A stretch of 64,000 nt of DNA from the NCBI RefSeq assembly GCF_016617715.1, contig NZ_CP067225.1, forward strand, positions 2,468,501 through 2,532,500, in the 5' to 3' direction. A program made the translations under genes and the position numbers. The notes beneath the pieces were generated by a model, which was not told the origin of the DNA, did no database searches, and was given only the letters and a program-made list of their open reading frames with translations. Source of the stretch: Paracoccus sp. MC1862. GTDB lineage: Bacteria > Pseudomonadota > Alphaproteobacteria > Rhodobacterales > Rhodobacteraceae. Below are positions 8,437 through 16,706 of the stretch, one piece after another. Position 1 is the first letter of the stretch; the number at the start of each line of letters is the position of its first letter.

Positions 8437-9555
8437 ATGTCATCGCGCCTGTTCACCCGGCTGGATGTCGGCAAGCTGAGCCTGTCCAACCGCATCGTCA
8501 TCGCGCCGATGTGCCAGTATTCGGCCGAGGACGGCTGCATGACCGACTGGCACCTGATCCACTACGGCAGCCTCGCGCTGTCCGGCGCCGCCCTGCTGAC
8601 CATCGAGGCGACCGCCGTGGTCCCCGAGGGCCGCATCAGCTATGCCGATGTCGGCCTGTGGTCGGACGAGACCGAGGCGGCAATGGGCCGTACGCTGGAC
8701 AGCATCCGCCGCTGGTCGGACATGCCCATCGCGATCCAGTTGGCCCATGCGGGCCGCAAGGCGTCGACCGACCTGCCGTGGAAGGGCGGGGCGCAGATCG
8801 CGCCGGATCACCGGAATGGCTGGCAGACCGTCTCGGCCAGCGCCGATCCCTTCGCGGCGGGGGAAAACCCTCCGGTCGCACTGGATGAGGACGGGCTGAA
8901 GCGGGTCCGCGACGGCTTTGCCGAGGCCGCCCGCCGCGCCGGCCGGCTGGGGATCGACGCGGTGCAGATCCATGCGGCCCACGGCTACCTGCTGCACCAG
9001 TTCCTGTCGCCGCTGTCGAACCGGCGCGAGGATCCCTATGGCGGCAGCCTCGAAAACCGGATGCGCCTGACGCTGGAGGTCTTCGATGCCGTGCGCGCAG
9101 CCTTCCCGGCAGATCGCCCGGTGTCGGTGCGGGTGTCCGGGACCGACTGGGTCGAGGGCGGCTGGGACATCGAGCAAACCATCGCCTTGGCGCAGGCGCT
9201 GGAGGCGCGGGGCTGCGATGCGATCCATGTGTCCAGCGGCGGGCTGGACCCGCGCCAGAAGATCCCGGTCGGGCCGAACTACCAGGTGCCGCTGGCCCGC
9301 GCCGTGAAGCAGGCGGTGACGATGCCGGTGGTCGCGGTGGGGCTGATCACTGACTATGACCAGGCCGAGGCCATCGTCGGGACGGGCGACGCCGACATGA
9401 TCGGGCTGGCGCGGACGATCCTCTACGATCCCCGCTGGCCCTGGCACGCGGCGGCGCATCTGGGCGCGGCGGTGCAGGCGCCAGAGCAGTATCACCGCTC
9501 GCAGCCCCGACAATACAAGGCGCTGTTCGACATCAAGGGCAGCGCGGAAAACTGA
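8437..9555 (+). CDS. NADH:flavin oxidoreductase, Old Yellow Enzyme family (YqjM/XenA-like)
   Basis: This 372-residue TIM-barrel flavoenzyme opens with NRIVIAPMCQYSAEDG, whose Cys corresponds to the redox-tuning Cys of YqjM-class OYEs. It has IQLAHAGRKAS, the paired catalytic histidines and arginine region in HAAHGYLLHQFLSPLSNRR, DPYGGSLENRMRL, and a C-terminal ADMIGLARTILYDPRWPWHAA. The family reduces activated C=C bonds (enones, nitro-olefins) with FMN and NAD(P)H. A good ribosome site (AAAGGAG) precedes the ATG. It stands as its own unit between two hairpins; the physiological substrate is unknown. Confidence 0.9.
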   Translation: MSSRLFTRLDVGKLSLSNRIVIAPMCQYSAEDGCMTDWHLIHYGSLALSGAALLTIEATAVVPEGRISYADVGLWSDETEAAMGRTLDSIRRWSDMPIAIQLAHAGRKASTDLPWKGGAQIAPDHRNGWQTVSASADPFAAGENPPVALDEDGLKRVRDGFAEAARRAGRLGIDAVQIHAAHGYLLHQFLSPLSNRREDPYGGSLENRMRLTLEVFDAVRAAFPADRPVSVRVSGTDWVEGGWDIEQTIALAQALEARGCDAIHVSSGGLDPRQKIPVGPNYQVPLARAVKQAVTMPVVAVGLITDYDQAEAIVGTGDADMIGLARTILYDPRWPWHAAAHLGAAVQAPEQYHRSQPRQYKALFDIKGSAEN

Positions 9556-9569
9556 GGCTTGACGGAAAC

Positions 9570-9592
9570 GGCCCGCCTTTCAGGGGCGGGCC
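9570..9592. terminator. Bidirectional terminator-like hairpin
   Basis: GGCCCGCC and GGCGGGCC flank a 7-base loop in the gap between the convergent OYE and metQ genes. On the minus strand it is followed by GTTTCC; no long T-tract is present on either side. Confidence 0.55.
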
Positions 9593-9631
9593 GATCTGGA
9601 GTTTGCTGGAAGGGCGATCATCAGGCGAAGA

Positions 9632-10402
9632 TCACCAGGCGGGGATGACCGCGCCTTCGTACTTCGTCTCGATATATTCCCTGACTTCGGGCGAGTGATA
9701 GACCTCGACCAGCGTCTTGACCCAAGGCTGCTCCTCATCGCCCTTCCGCACGGCGATCACGTTCGCATAGGGGCTGTCCGCCTTTTCCATGGCAATGGAA
9801 TCTTCGCGCGGGCTGATCCCGGCGGCGAGTGCGAAGTTCGTGTTGATGACGGCCGCGTCGGCATCATCCAGCGCGCGGGGCAGTTGCGCCGCGTCAAGCT
9901 CGCGGAAGCGCAGGTTCTTCGGGTTCTCGCTGATGTCCAGAACCGAGGGCACGAGGCCCGCGTCAGGGTTCACCGTGATCACGCCCTCATCGGCCAGCAC
10001 CAGCAGCGCGCGGCCGCCGTTGGTCGGGTCGTTCGGGATGGCGACATTGGCGCCATCAGGCAGTTCGTCCAGCGATTCCAACTTGTTGGAATAGACGCCC
10101 ATCGGGGTAGTGATGGTCTTGGCGACGACCACCAGGTCGAAGCCGCGATCCTTGATCTGGTTTTCAAGGAAGGGGACGTGCTGGAAGCTGTTGGCATGGA
10201 GGTCGCCATCGGCCAGCGCGACGTTCGGGACGACATAGTCCGAGAACTCGATCACGTCGATGTTCAGGCCCTTGGCGGCGGCCAGAGGCACGATCTGTTC
10301 CATGATCTCGGCATGCTCGCCGGGTGTCACGCCGACCTTGATGTCCTCGGCGGCGGCCATTCCGGCGCTCAGCGCCAGGGCGGCAGCGATCAGTCGCAGC
10401 AT
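9632..10402 (-). CDS. metQ: MetQ-type methionine ABC transporter substrate-binding protein
   Basis: This 256-residue NlpA/MetQ-family protein has a Sec signal peptide (cleavage near AAA-ED, residue 19), IKVGVTPGEHAEIMEQI, HANSFQHVPFLENQ near residue 92, and IPNDPTNGGRALLVL, all typical of methionine-binding proteins. There is no lipobox cysteine, so unlike many MetQ proteins it should be soluble in the periplasm. It is the last gene of metN-metI-metQ on the minus strand, 15 bases after metI. Confidence 0.9.
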   Translation of the reverse strand: MLRLIAAALALSAGMAAAEDIKVGVTPGEHAEIMEQIVPLAAAKGLNIDVIEFSDYVVPNVALADGDLHANSFQHVPFLENQIKDRGFDLVVVAKTITTPMGVYSNKLESLDELPDGANVAIPNDPTNGGRALLVLADEGVITVNPDAGLVPSVLDISENPKNLRFRELDAAQLPRALDDADAAVINTNFALAAGISPREDSIAMEKADSPYANVIAVRKGDEEQPWVKTLVEVYHSPEVREYIETKYEGAVIPAW

Positions 10403-10417
10403 GGTTGTTCCTTTCAG

Positions 10418-11092
10418 TTAAAGTCCACGGTCCTTGGCGGCGCGGTGGTCGAGCCGGCGGGCGATCCATTCGCCGAAGGACTGCACCCCCTGCACCAGCA
10501 CGATCAGGATGATGACGACGGCCAGCATCACGTCCGGCATGAAGCGCTGATAGCCATAGCGGATGCCGAGGTCGCCCAAGCCCTCGCCGCCGACCGCGCC
10601 GACCATTGCGGAATAGCCGATCAGGCTGACGATAGCGAGCGTAAGGCCCAGAACGATCCCCGGCAGCGCCTCGGGCAGCAGCACCTTGGCGATGATCTGG
10701 CCGGGCGTGGCGCCCATGGCACGGGCGGCCTCGATCAGCCCGCCATCGACCTCGCGGATCGCGGTTTCCACGATGCGGGCGATGAAGGGGGCGGCGGCCA
10801 GCGTCAGCGGCACGATGGCCGCCGTGGTGCCGATGGATGTGCCCGCGATCATCCGGGTGAAGGGGATGATCGCCACCACGAGGATGATGAAGGGGATCGA
10901 CCGCAGCGCGTTCACCACCAGCCCCAGCGCGCTGTTGGTGACGGGGGCCGACAGAAGCTCGCCGCGCTTCGAGGTCGCGAGGAACACGCCCAAGGGCAGG
11001 CCCAGAGCCGTGCCGATCAGGCCCGAGACGACGACCATGTAGATCGTCTGCCAGGTGGCCTCCCACAGGATGGGGATCATGTTAGCCGACAT
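10418..11092 (-). CDS. metI: MetI-type methionine ABC transporter permease
   Basis: About 224 residues with five or six helices. Recognisable segments are ATWQTIYMVVVSGLIGTALG, RSIPFIILVVAIIPFTR, the EAA loop IEAARAMGATPGQII and GLGDLGIRYGYQRF, matching MetI. The start at 11092 overlaps the metN stop by 11 bases; an alternative ATG at 11080 (MIPILW) directly follows metN's TAA, and a longer frame to 11119 is less likely. It carries methionine across the inner membrane together with MetN and MetQ. Confidence 0.88.
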   Translation of the reverse strand: MSANMIPILWEATWQTIYMVVVSGLIGTALGLPLGVFLATSKRGELLSAPVTNSALGLVVNALRSIPFIILVVAIIPFTRMIAGTSIGTTAAIVPLTLAAAPFIARIVETAIREVDGGLIEAARAMGATPGQIIAKVLLPEALPGIVLGLTLAIVSLIGYSAMVGAVGGEGLGDLGIRYGYQRFMPDVMLAVVIILIVLVQGVQSFGEWIARRLDHRAAKDRGL

Positions 11093-12131
11093 GGCCCAGC
11101 ACCTCCGTCCGCAGGTCATGGGCCTGCAGGTAGGCTTGCGCGCGGGGCAGCGCCTCGGCGGGCACCTGCACGGTCAGGTTGCCGAAGGGGCGGCCGTCGA
11201 TCTCCTCGATGGCGCCGCCGAGGATGCTGGCGTCGATTCCCAGTTCCGAACCCAGCCGCGACAGCACCGGATGGGTGGCACTGTCGCCGGCGAAGGTGAT
11301 CCGCAGGATCGCGGGGCCGGTGCCCTCGGGCGTGATGCGGCGGGCGATGAAGCCGGGCAGCGAGGCCCCGGTCACACCCGACAGGAAGCTGCGGGTCACA
11401 GGGTCGTGCGGGTTGGCGAAGATGTCGTAGGTCTCGCCCGTCTCTACGATGCGGCCCCCCTCCATCACCGCGACATGGTGGCAGATGTCGCGGACCACGG
11501 CCATCTCGTGGGTGATGAGCAGGATCGTCAGGCCAAGTTCGCGGTTGATGTCGCGCAGCAGCGCCAGCACCGCCTGCGTCGTCTCGGGGTCGAGCGCGCT
11601 GGTCGCCTCGTCCGACAGAAGCACCTTCGGCTCGGTCGCCAGCGCCCGGGCGATGCCGACGCGCTGCTTCTGCCCGCCGGAAAGCTGTGCCGGATAACGG
11701 TCGGCGAAGGGGGTCAGGCCCACAAGCTCGATCAGGCGGGCGACACGGGCAGCGGCCTCGGCGCGAGGCACGCCCGCGATCTCCAGCGGCAGGGCCACGT
11801 TGCCGCGCACGGTGCGGTTGGCCAGCAGGTTGAAATGCTGGAAGATCATGCCGACGTCGCGGCGCAAGCTGCGCAACTCGCGCCCGCGGGCGGCGGTCAC
11901 GTCGCGGCCCAGCACCTCGACCCGGCCCGATGAGGCGCGTTCCAGTCCGTTGACCAGCCGCAGCAGCGTGGACTTGCCCGCGCCGGAACGACCGATGACG
12001 CCGGTGATGCCGCCCGCCTGCACGTCCAGGCTGACCCGGTCCAGCGCGGCCACGTCGCCGCCCTTCTGGGGCCATGTCTTGATGACATCCCGGAAGGCGA
12101 TGGCGGGGGAAGGATCTGCGCTGCTGGCCAT
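11082..12131 (-). CDS. metN: MetN-type methionine ABC transporter ATP-binding protein
   Basis: This 349-residue ATPase has Walker A GRSGAGKST (47-55), Q-loop IFQHFNLL, signature LSGGQKQRV and Walker B VLLSDEATSALDPETT, the exact MetN wording. A C-terminal NIL/ACT-like domain (about 270-345) normally binds methionine and shuts the transporter down when it is abundant. It is the first gene of the metNIQ operon. No strong ribosome site precedes the ATG at 12131, and no known methionine riboswitch could be recognised upstream. Confidence 0.92.
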   Translation of the reverse strand: MASSADPSPAIAFRDVIKTWPQKGGDVAALDRVSLDVQAGGITGVIGRSGAGKSTLLRLVNGLERASSGRVEVLGRDVTAARGRELRSLRRDVGMIFQHFNLLANRTVRGNVALPLEIAGVPRAEAAARVARLIELVGLTPFADRYPAQLSGGQKQRVGIARALATEPKVLLSDEATSALDPETTQAVLALLRDINRELGLTILLITHEMAVVRDICHHVAVMEGGRIVETGETYDIFANPHDPVTRSFLSGVTGASLPGFIARRITPEGTGPAILRITFAGDSATHPVLSRLGSELGIDASILGGAIEEIDGRPFGNLTVQVPAEALPRAQAYLQAHDLRTEVLGHVG

Positions 12132-12495
12132 GCGCGGTCAGGTATCGGGAGTGGCCGGCAGCTTCAATGGCCGGACTACCGCGACAGCGGAAAAGGACCG
12201 GCATCCGCGCCGCCGTCCGGGCTTGCACGAAACGGTTTCTGTCGTGGCCCTGAGGCACAAGGATTTTCCGCGATGCATCGACTTCTTGGTAAAATCAATC
12301 CCGCTCTTGCAGCGGCGGAGGCAGGAAAAAGGACGATTATTCCTGATTTGCCGCCGATGGGCCGAAGCAACGGGGACGCGCATGGTGTCGTGTCGCGCGA
12401 TCCGGGCGACCCTGGCGTGACCCATAGGGGCATCAGTCTCCGCGCTCAACACCGCTGCGGAACAGGACAGCCGAGAGAGGCCCGGACAGGCAAAA
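12132..12495. other. Non-coding stretch between metN and the pseudoazurin terminator
   Basis: About 360 bases without a convincing gene. It should hold the metNIQ promoter. I looked on the minus strand for SAM-II, SAM/SAH or other methionine riboswitch cores and saw none. Near 12283-12300 a TTGAT/ATCAA-like half site occurs, but the partner half is out of register by one base. Confidence 0.5.
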
Positions 12496-12514
12496 GCGGC
12501 CCCAAGGGGGCCGC
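12492..12514 (-). terminator. Rho-independent terminator of the pseudoazurin gene
   Basis: On the minus strand an 8-bp stem GCGGCCCC/GGGGCCGC with a 3-base loop is followed by TTTT, 24 bases after the pseudoazurin stop. This is the clearest intrinsic terminator in the window. Confidence 0.85.
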
Positions 12515-12538
12515 CTGCATCCGCGCGACGAGGATGGC

Positions 12539-12973
12539 TCAGCGCGTGACCTTGGCCAGTTCCGCGTCCAGCCGCGCGCGCGCGCGCTTGGGCAGCTTGC
12601 CCTCGGCCAGCACGTCGTAGTTCGAGGCGTCGGCGCCGACCTGCACCAGCGCGACCATCCCCATCGGCGTGTGGGGCGAGCATCGCAGCCCGTAAAGGCC
12701 CGGCTCGGTCACGGTCAGGACATATTCCTCGTTCACCTTGGACTTGAACTCCTCGACTCCCTCGGGAAGCATCCCCTTGATCGAGGCGACATCGTGGCTT
12801 TTGTCCGTGGGTACGAAGGTGATGGTGTCGCCCACTTCGGCCTGCACGAAAGCGGGCTGGAACACCATCGGGCCTTCGTCGCCCTTGTTCAGCATCTCGA
12901 CGCGGTGGTCGGCGGCCATGGCCGGAGCGGCAAGGAACGCAAGCGCCAGCGCGACGGAAATGGAACGTTTCAT
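12539..12973 (-). CDS. Pseudoazurin, periplasmic type-1 copper electron carrier
   Basis: The 144-residue precursor has a Sec signal (cleavage after AMA, residue 20) and one cupredoxin domain. The copper ligands are His60, Cys98, His101 and Met106 in [12 protein letters not shown], with the spacing of known pseudoazurins. A good Shine-Dalgarno (AAGGAG) fixes the ATG at 12973 over upstream in-frame starts. Pseudoazurin passes electrons from cytochrome bc1 to periplasmic denitrification enzymes such as nitrite and nitrous oxide reductases, so its place downstream of the nos cluster and a Crp/Fnr gene makes sense. Confidence 0.93.
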   Translation of the reverse strand: MKRSISVALALAFLAAPAMAADHRVEMLNKGDEGPMVFQPAFVQAEVGDTITFVPTDKSHDVASIKGMLPEGVEEFKSKVNEEYVLTVTEPGLYGLRCSPHTPMGMVALVQVGADASNYDVLAEGKLPKRARARLDAELAKVTR

Positions 12974-13043
12974 TCGTCTTGTCTCCTTCAGACGGGGAAT
13001 CACCCGTTGACCGAAACAATAGGGCTTCCCGCGGCACCGCATG

Positions 13044-13057
13044 TTGCGCTGCAGCAA
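13044..13057 (-). promoter_or_regulatory. Candidate Fnr/Nnr-type box upstream of pseudoazurin
   Basis: TTGCG-CTGC-AGCAA is a near-palindrome with the 14-base geometry of Fnr-family sites, centred about 77 bases before the pseudoazurin start and overlapping the 3' end region of the Crp/Fnr gene. The half-site TTGCG differs from canonical TTGAT. Binding is inferred only. Confidence 0.4.
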
Positions 13058-13058
13058 A

Positions 13059-13754
13059 CTAGTCCTCGTCGCCCGCGATGTCCTGCAGCGCACGCGCGTC
13101 GGCGATGACGACCTTGCGCCGCCCGCGCCCCAGCACCCCTTGCGATTCCCAAGCCGCCATGATGCGGGACACGGTGTGAAGCGTGTTGCCGCTCATGTCG
13201 GCGATGTCCTGCCGGGTCAGGGGATAGGGCAACTCGATCCCCTCGTCGGTCTCCAGCGCGTCCTCCCCCGCCTTGGCCCGCAGCCGCAGCACCAGCCGGG
13301 CCACGCGGCGGGCGGCTTCCTCGGTGCTCAACTCGCGCAGCCGGTCATGGGCTTCGTCCAGCTTGCGGCCGATTGCCTGCACGATCGACAGCGTGACGGA
13401 TGGCGCCGCACCCAGCACCGCCTGCCAGCGGCGGCGAGGCCAGACCAGCGCCTCGCTGTCCACGATCGCCTCGCAGGTGCCGGGATAAAGGTCGCGCTGC
13501 AGCGCGGGGGCAAAGCCGAAGAACTCGCCCGGATGGACGATGCGGACGATCAGCTTCTGCCCGTCGGCCGTGACCTGCGTGACCTTGAGCCAGCCCTCCT
13601 TCAGCAGGAAGAACCGGTCGGCGGGATCACCCTGCAGGAACAGCGGCTCGCCCGCCGCAAGCCGGGCGGTGGTGGTGCCGGTCAGGATCGTCCCGATCTC
13701 GGCGGGGCTGAGGCCCTGAAAGGCGGCGCGGACGGTCGGGTGGTCGTCGGGCAT
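13059..13754 (-). CDS. Crp/Fnr-family transcriptional regulator (Nnr/Dnr-like)
   Basis: The 231-residue regulator has an N-terminal cyclic-nucleotide-like sensor domain (about 15-125; [24 protein letters not shown]), a dimerisation helix (about 120-145) and a C-terminal winged HTH (about 179-210). It has only one cysteine, so it cannot hold an Fnr 4Fe-4S cluster; this fits the NO-responsive Nnr/Dnr group, inferred from context. The recognition helix reads TLHTVSRIM (residues 191-199): His replaces the Glu of the Fnr E-xx-SR pattern. The start MPDDHPTVR at 13754 is preferred to the open upstream extension. It probably controls nos and pseudoazurin genes. Confidence 0.82.
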   Translation of the reverse strand: MPDDHPTVRAAFQGLSPAEIGTILTGTTTARLAAGEPLFLQGDPADRFFLLKEGWLKVTQVTADGQKLIVRIVHPGEFFGFAPALQRDLYPGTCEAIVDSEALVWPRRRWQAVLGAAPSVTLSIVQAIGRKLDEAHDRLRELSTEEAARRVARLVLRLRAKAGEDALETDEGIELPYPLTRQDIADMSGNTLHTVSRIMAAWESQGVLGRGRRKVVIADARALQDIAGDED

Positions 13755-13824
13755 GAGGGCCGCAACCTTTCGGGACGGGAACTGGCCCGCCCTTCTATCC
13801 TGCCCTACCGTGGAAAGTGAACCG

Positions 13825-14328
13825 TCAGCCGCTGCCCGCCCGCCGCACCAGCAGCCGGTAGCCGCTGGCATCGGCGGCATGGTTGCCGACCCATTGATGG
13901 CCCTGCGCCTTCAGTTGCGGCAGCAGCGACAAGGGTTCACGATCGAGAAGCGCGAAGATCACTTCTTCGGGCGGGGCGGCCTCGACCTCGGCCAGCAGGC
14001 GCCGCATCGGTTCGGGCGGCTCCATCCCCGTCAAGTCCAGAAGCCGCGTGGGGGCGGGCCAGTCCGCCGCGTCAAGCGAGCTTCCCGCCGTCAGCGTCCC
14101 CGGCGCAGGCTGGAAATCCACCTGCCACAACGCGCCGTCCAAGGCCGTTTCCGCCAGCGTGAAGCCGCAGTTCCGCAGCACGCTCATCAGCGGGACCGGG
14201 CGGAAGGGCGCGATCAGGCGCAGGGTCTGGCCCGGTCCCAGTGCCTCGGCCGCCTGCATGACTGCGGCGAATGGCTCTTGCCCCGAGGCGAGCAGGGGGC
14301 GGACGTCGAGGGTGACGATCCGGTTCAT
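13825..14328 (-). CDS. Two-domain DUF2249 protein
   Basis: This 167-residue protein has two DUF2249 units. The first (about 4-75) has LDVRPLLASGQEPF and IAPFRPVPLMSVL; the second (about 95-160) has LDLTGMEPPEPMRRLL and REPLSLLPQL. GGGAGG lies 6 bases before the ATG at 14328; an alternative ATG at 14334 abuts it. DUF2249 proteins are often encoded beside denitrification and nitrite/NO-related genes, but the biochemical role is unknown. It lies between nosX and the Crp/Fnr regulator on the same strand. Confidence 0.8.
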   Translation of the reverse strand: MNRIVTLDVRPLLASGQEPFAAVMQAAEALGPGQTLRLIAPFRPVPLMSVLRNCGFTLAETALDGALWQVDFQPAPGTLTAGSSLDAADWPAPTRLLDLTGMEPPEPMRRLLAEVEAAPPEEVIFALLDREPLSLLPQLKAQGHQWVGNHAADASGYRLLVRRAGSG

Positions 14329-14375
14329 CTGCATCCTCCCTGATGCGCCCCGCGGGTTCTGCCCGGCATGATCCG

Positions 14376-15308
14376 CTATCCGCCGAAGCGGCTTTCGCGG
14401 CCCTGCGCGTCCAGCGCGCGGACCTGAATGCCCGGCAGCCCGGCCAGCGCGCCGCGGATCGCGGGCGCGGGGGCAAGCGACAGCCCGGTGGACAGCGCAT
14501 CGGCCAGCCCCGCCTGCGGCGCGATGACCGCGATGCGGCGCCATTCGGCGCGGGGGGCGCCCGTGCCGGGGTCGATCAGATGCGGCAGACGGCCTTCAGC
14601 GTCGAAGCTGTAGCCCGCGGCCTCGGTCACGGCGAGGGCGCGGTCGGCAAGCTCGACCTCGCCGCCGCCCGACAGGCCCACGCGCCACGGATCATGGGCG
14701 CTGCGCCCGCCGATGGCGCTGATCTCGCCCATGTTGACCAGCGTGTGCCGCGCGCCTTCGGCCCGCAGCATCGCGGCGATGCGGTCCGAGATGAAGCCCT
14801 GTGCGATCCCGTTCAGCGTCAGTTCGGTCCCGCGCGGCATGGCGATGCGGTCTTCGCTGACATGAACGCGGTCGAAGCTGATCAGGGCACGCGCAGTCGC
14901 CACCTCGGTCGCATCCGCGCCGGTGGCATAGGCCCGCCACAGCGGTTGCACGGTCGGGTCAAATCGGCCCTGCGTCGCGGCATGGACCTGCCGCGCCAGC
15001 AGCAGCGCCTCGACCAGTTCGGGGCTGGGCGCGGCCAGGGCGCCCGTGCGGTTCAGCCGCGACAGTTCCGAATCCGCACGGTAGAGCGTGAAGATCCCCT
15101 CCAGCCGCCGCAATTCGGATTCGACCCGTCGCAGGATCGCCCCCGCCTGTTCGGGATCGGGATGGTTCAGGATCAGCGTGGCTTCCGCCCCCATCGCCTG
15201 ACCGCGCCAAGTGACCGGCTGCGGCGCGGCATGGCCCGGCCCCGCAGCCAGCACCGCCCCCATCGCAGCGGCGATGGTGATGAAGCGGCGGCGGTCAATG
15301 CATGGCAT
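14376..15308 (-). CDS. nosX: NosX, FAD:protein FMN transferase (ApbE family) of the nos cluster
   Basis: The 310-residue protein begins with a twin-arginine signal (DRRRFITIAAAMG) and has the ApbE fold: LYRADSELSRLNR near residue 76, GRFDPTVQPLW near 115, LNGIAQGFISDRI near 165, LVNMGEISAIGG near 190 and the C-terminal DALSTGLSLAP, where ApbE proteins bind metal. It attaches FMN covalently to the threonine of the NosR SGAT motif in the periplasm. It follows nosL with a 14-base overlap, consistent with one nos transcript. Confidence 0.92.
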   Translation of the reverse strand: MPCIDRRRFITIAAAMGAVLAAGPGHAAPQPVTWRGQAMGAEATLILNHPDPEQAGAILRRVESELRRLEGIFTLYRADSELSRLNRTGALAAPSPELVEALLLARQVHAATQGRFDPTVQPLWRAYATGADATEVATARALISFDRVHVSEDRIAMPRGTELTLNGIAQGFISDRIAAMLRAEGARHTLVNMGEISAIGGRSAHDPWRVGLSGGGEVELADRALAVTEAAGYSFDAEGRLPHLIDPGTGAPRAEWRRIAVIAPQAGLADALSTGLSLAPAPAIRGALAGLPGIQVRALDAQGRESRFGG

Positions 15309-15831
15309 GTTCGTGATCCTCGGGGTCCACCGCCATCTCGTCGCCGCCGCCCAGCACCTGTTCCGGCGTCAGGTCGGCGAAAGCCAGAACCGTGCCGCCC
15401 TTTTCGGCGGCGAAGGCGTCGGCGGCCTCGCGGGTGGAAAAGGGCACGATCTCGGACCCGCCCATGCCGCCCCGCGCGTTCGAGCCATGGACATAGAAGG
15501 CTTGCCGCGCCTCGACCCAGTTGTCCGCGCCCGGATCGTCCCAGTTGTCCGCGCGGGCCATGTCCGAGACATAGACGGCGGCATAATCCTTGGGTTCGTC
15601 GGGCATCATGGTGAAGGCCAGCGTGTCGCGGGCCGACGAGAACCAGAAGGGGTCATGCCCCTCAGTCAGCACCACCTGCCCCTTGGGTCCGTCATGCTCG
15701 ATCAGGTTCATCCCGCAATAGCGGCCGATGGCCTCGGCCGTCAGCGTGGCCGGCGGGGCCGAGGCCACTGTCTCCTCGCGGCAGCCGGCCAGCGACAAGG
15801 CCAGAAGCGCGGCAAGCAGGATCGGTTTCAT
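15295..15831 (-). CDS. nosL: NosL, copper chaperone lipoprotein for N2O reductase maturation
   Basis: The 178-residue protein has a lipoprotein signal with lipobox LAGC (Cys17), then the NosL core: YCGMNLIEHDG (Cys39, Met41), DPFWFSSARDTLAF, an SNARGGMGGSEIVPFS segment with the conserved Met, and a His-rich tail (HEHAMH) that could bind metal. NosL delivers Cu(I) to NosDFY for assembly of the CuZ site. Its ATG shares one base with the nosY TGA; the upstream in-frame extension is a shadow of nosY. Confidence 0.9.
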   Translation of the reverse strand: MKPILLAALLALSLAGCREETVASAPPATLTAEAIGRYCGMNLIEHDGPKGQVVLTEGHDPFWFSSARDTLAFTMMPDEPKDYAAVYVSDMARADNWDDPGADNWVEARQAFYVHGSNARGGMGGSEIVPFSTREAADAFAAEKGGTVLAFADLTPEQVLGGGDEMAVDPEDHEHAMH

Positions 15832-16706
15832 CACAGGTTCCTTCGCGAAAAGACGGCCATGGCGAGGGCCAGCGGGGCCGCGCACCACAGCACCAGCGCG
15901 CCGATCAGGACGCCCGGTGTCAGGGCAGAGTTGTCGAAGACCCCGCCCATGCCCGACAGCATCGCGGACGAGCCCTCGCCCAGCGTCAGCAGCCGGTAGG
16001 CGTCGGTCGGGTTCATCACCAACGCCAGATCCATGATCCAGCCGGGGATGGCATGGCCGCCCTGCGCGACAAGGATCGCCAGCAGCGCCATGTCGTAGAT
16101 CGCCACGAACAGAAGCCACAAGCCGATGGAGATCCCGGCGGCGGTGGAACTTTCCTGCACCGAGGCCGAGGCCAGCAGCCCCAGCGACAGGAACACCGCC
16201 CCCAGCAGGATCGAGGCCCCCGTCATGCTGGCGAAAGCCTGCCAGCCCTCGGACCCGTGCTGCCAGACGACGAAAGCGGCGGCGAAGCTGAAGCCGATGA
16301 TGGTGGCGAAACCCATGATGCCGAGCTGGCCCAGGAACTTGCCCGCGATCACCTGCCAGCGCGACAGCGGATGGCTGAGCAGCAGCAGCAGCGTGCCGCC
16401 CTCGGCCTCGCGCGTGATGGCGTTGTGCGAGATCAGCAGCGCGATCAGGGGCACGAGGAAGATGGTCAGGCTCGCCAGCCCCACCACCACGACATCCAGC
16501 GCCCCGGTCGAGGTCGATCCCGTGGGCGCCGATCCCAGCGCCGCGATGGCCGACGCCAGCGCCGCCAGCAGGACGGTGGTGGAAACGACCCAGCGGTTCC
16601 GCATCCCCTCAGCCAATTCGCGGCGGGCGATGGTCAGGACGGGGGACGAGGGCATGGCGGGGCGGGTCGCGGTGGGCATGGCGATGGATGTGGTCTCGGT
16701 GGTCAT
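15831..16706 (-). CDS. nosY: NosY, ABC permease for CuZ assembly
   Basis: This 291-residue protein has six predicted helices: about 42-62, 72-95, 129-150, 160-180, 187-210 and 260-285, with an N-terminal cytoplasmic tail and a REAEGGTLLLLLSHPLSRWQ loop between helices. This matches NosY, the membrane subunit of the NosDFY complex. The start overlaps nosF by 4 bases and the end overlaps nosL by one base. Confidence 0.9.
   Translation of the reverse strand: MTTETTSIAMPTATRPAMPSSPVLTIARRELAEGMRNRWVVSTTVLLAALASAIAALGSAPTGSTSTGALDVVVVGLASLTIFLVPLIALLISHNAITREAEGGTLLLLLSHPLSRWQVIAGKFLGQLGIMGFATIIGFSFAAAFVVWQHGSEGWQAFASMTGASILLGAVFLSLGLLASASVQESSTAAGISIGLWLLFVAIYDMALLAILVAQGGHAIPGWIMDLALVMNPTDAYRLLTLGEGSSAMLSGMGGVFDNSALTPGVLIGALVLWCAAPLALAMAVFSRRNL

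Noticed and set aside
12132..12300. Methionine/SAM riboswitch upstream of metN
   Set aside because: The expected position was examined on the minus strand; no SAM-II or SAM/SAH core sequence or pseudoknot pattern could be recognised.
12283..12300. Fnr-like TTGAT/ATCAA site in the metN upstream region
   Set aside because: The two halves are one base out of the required 14-base register.
13007..13020. TTGAC...ACAAT site close to the pseudoazurin start
   Set aside because: The half-sites are shifted by one base relative to Fnr geometry; the site at 13044-13057 fits better.
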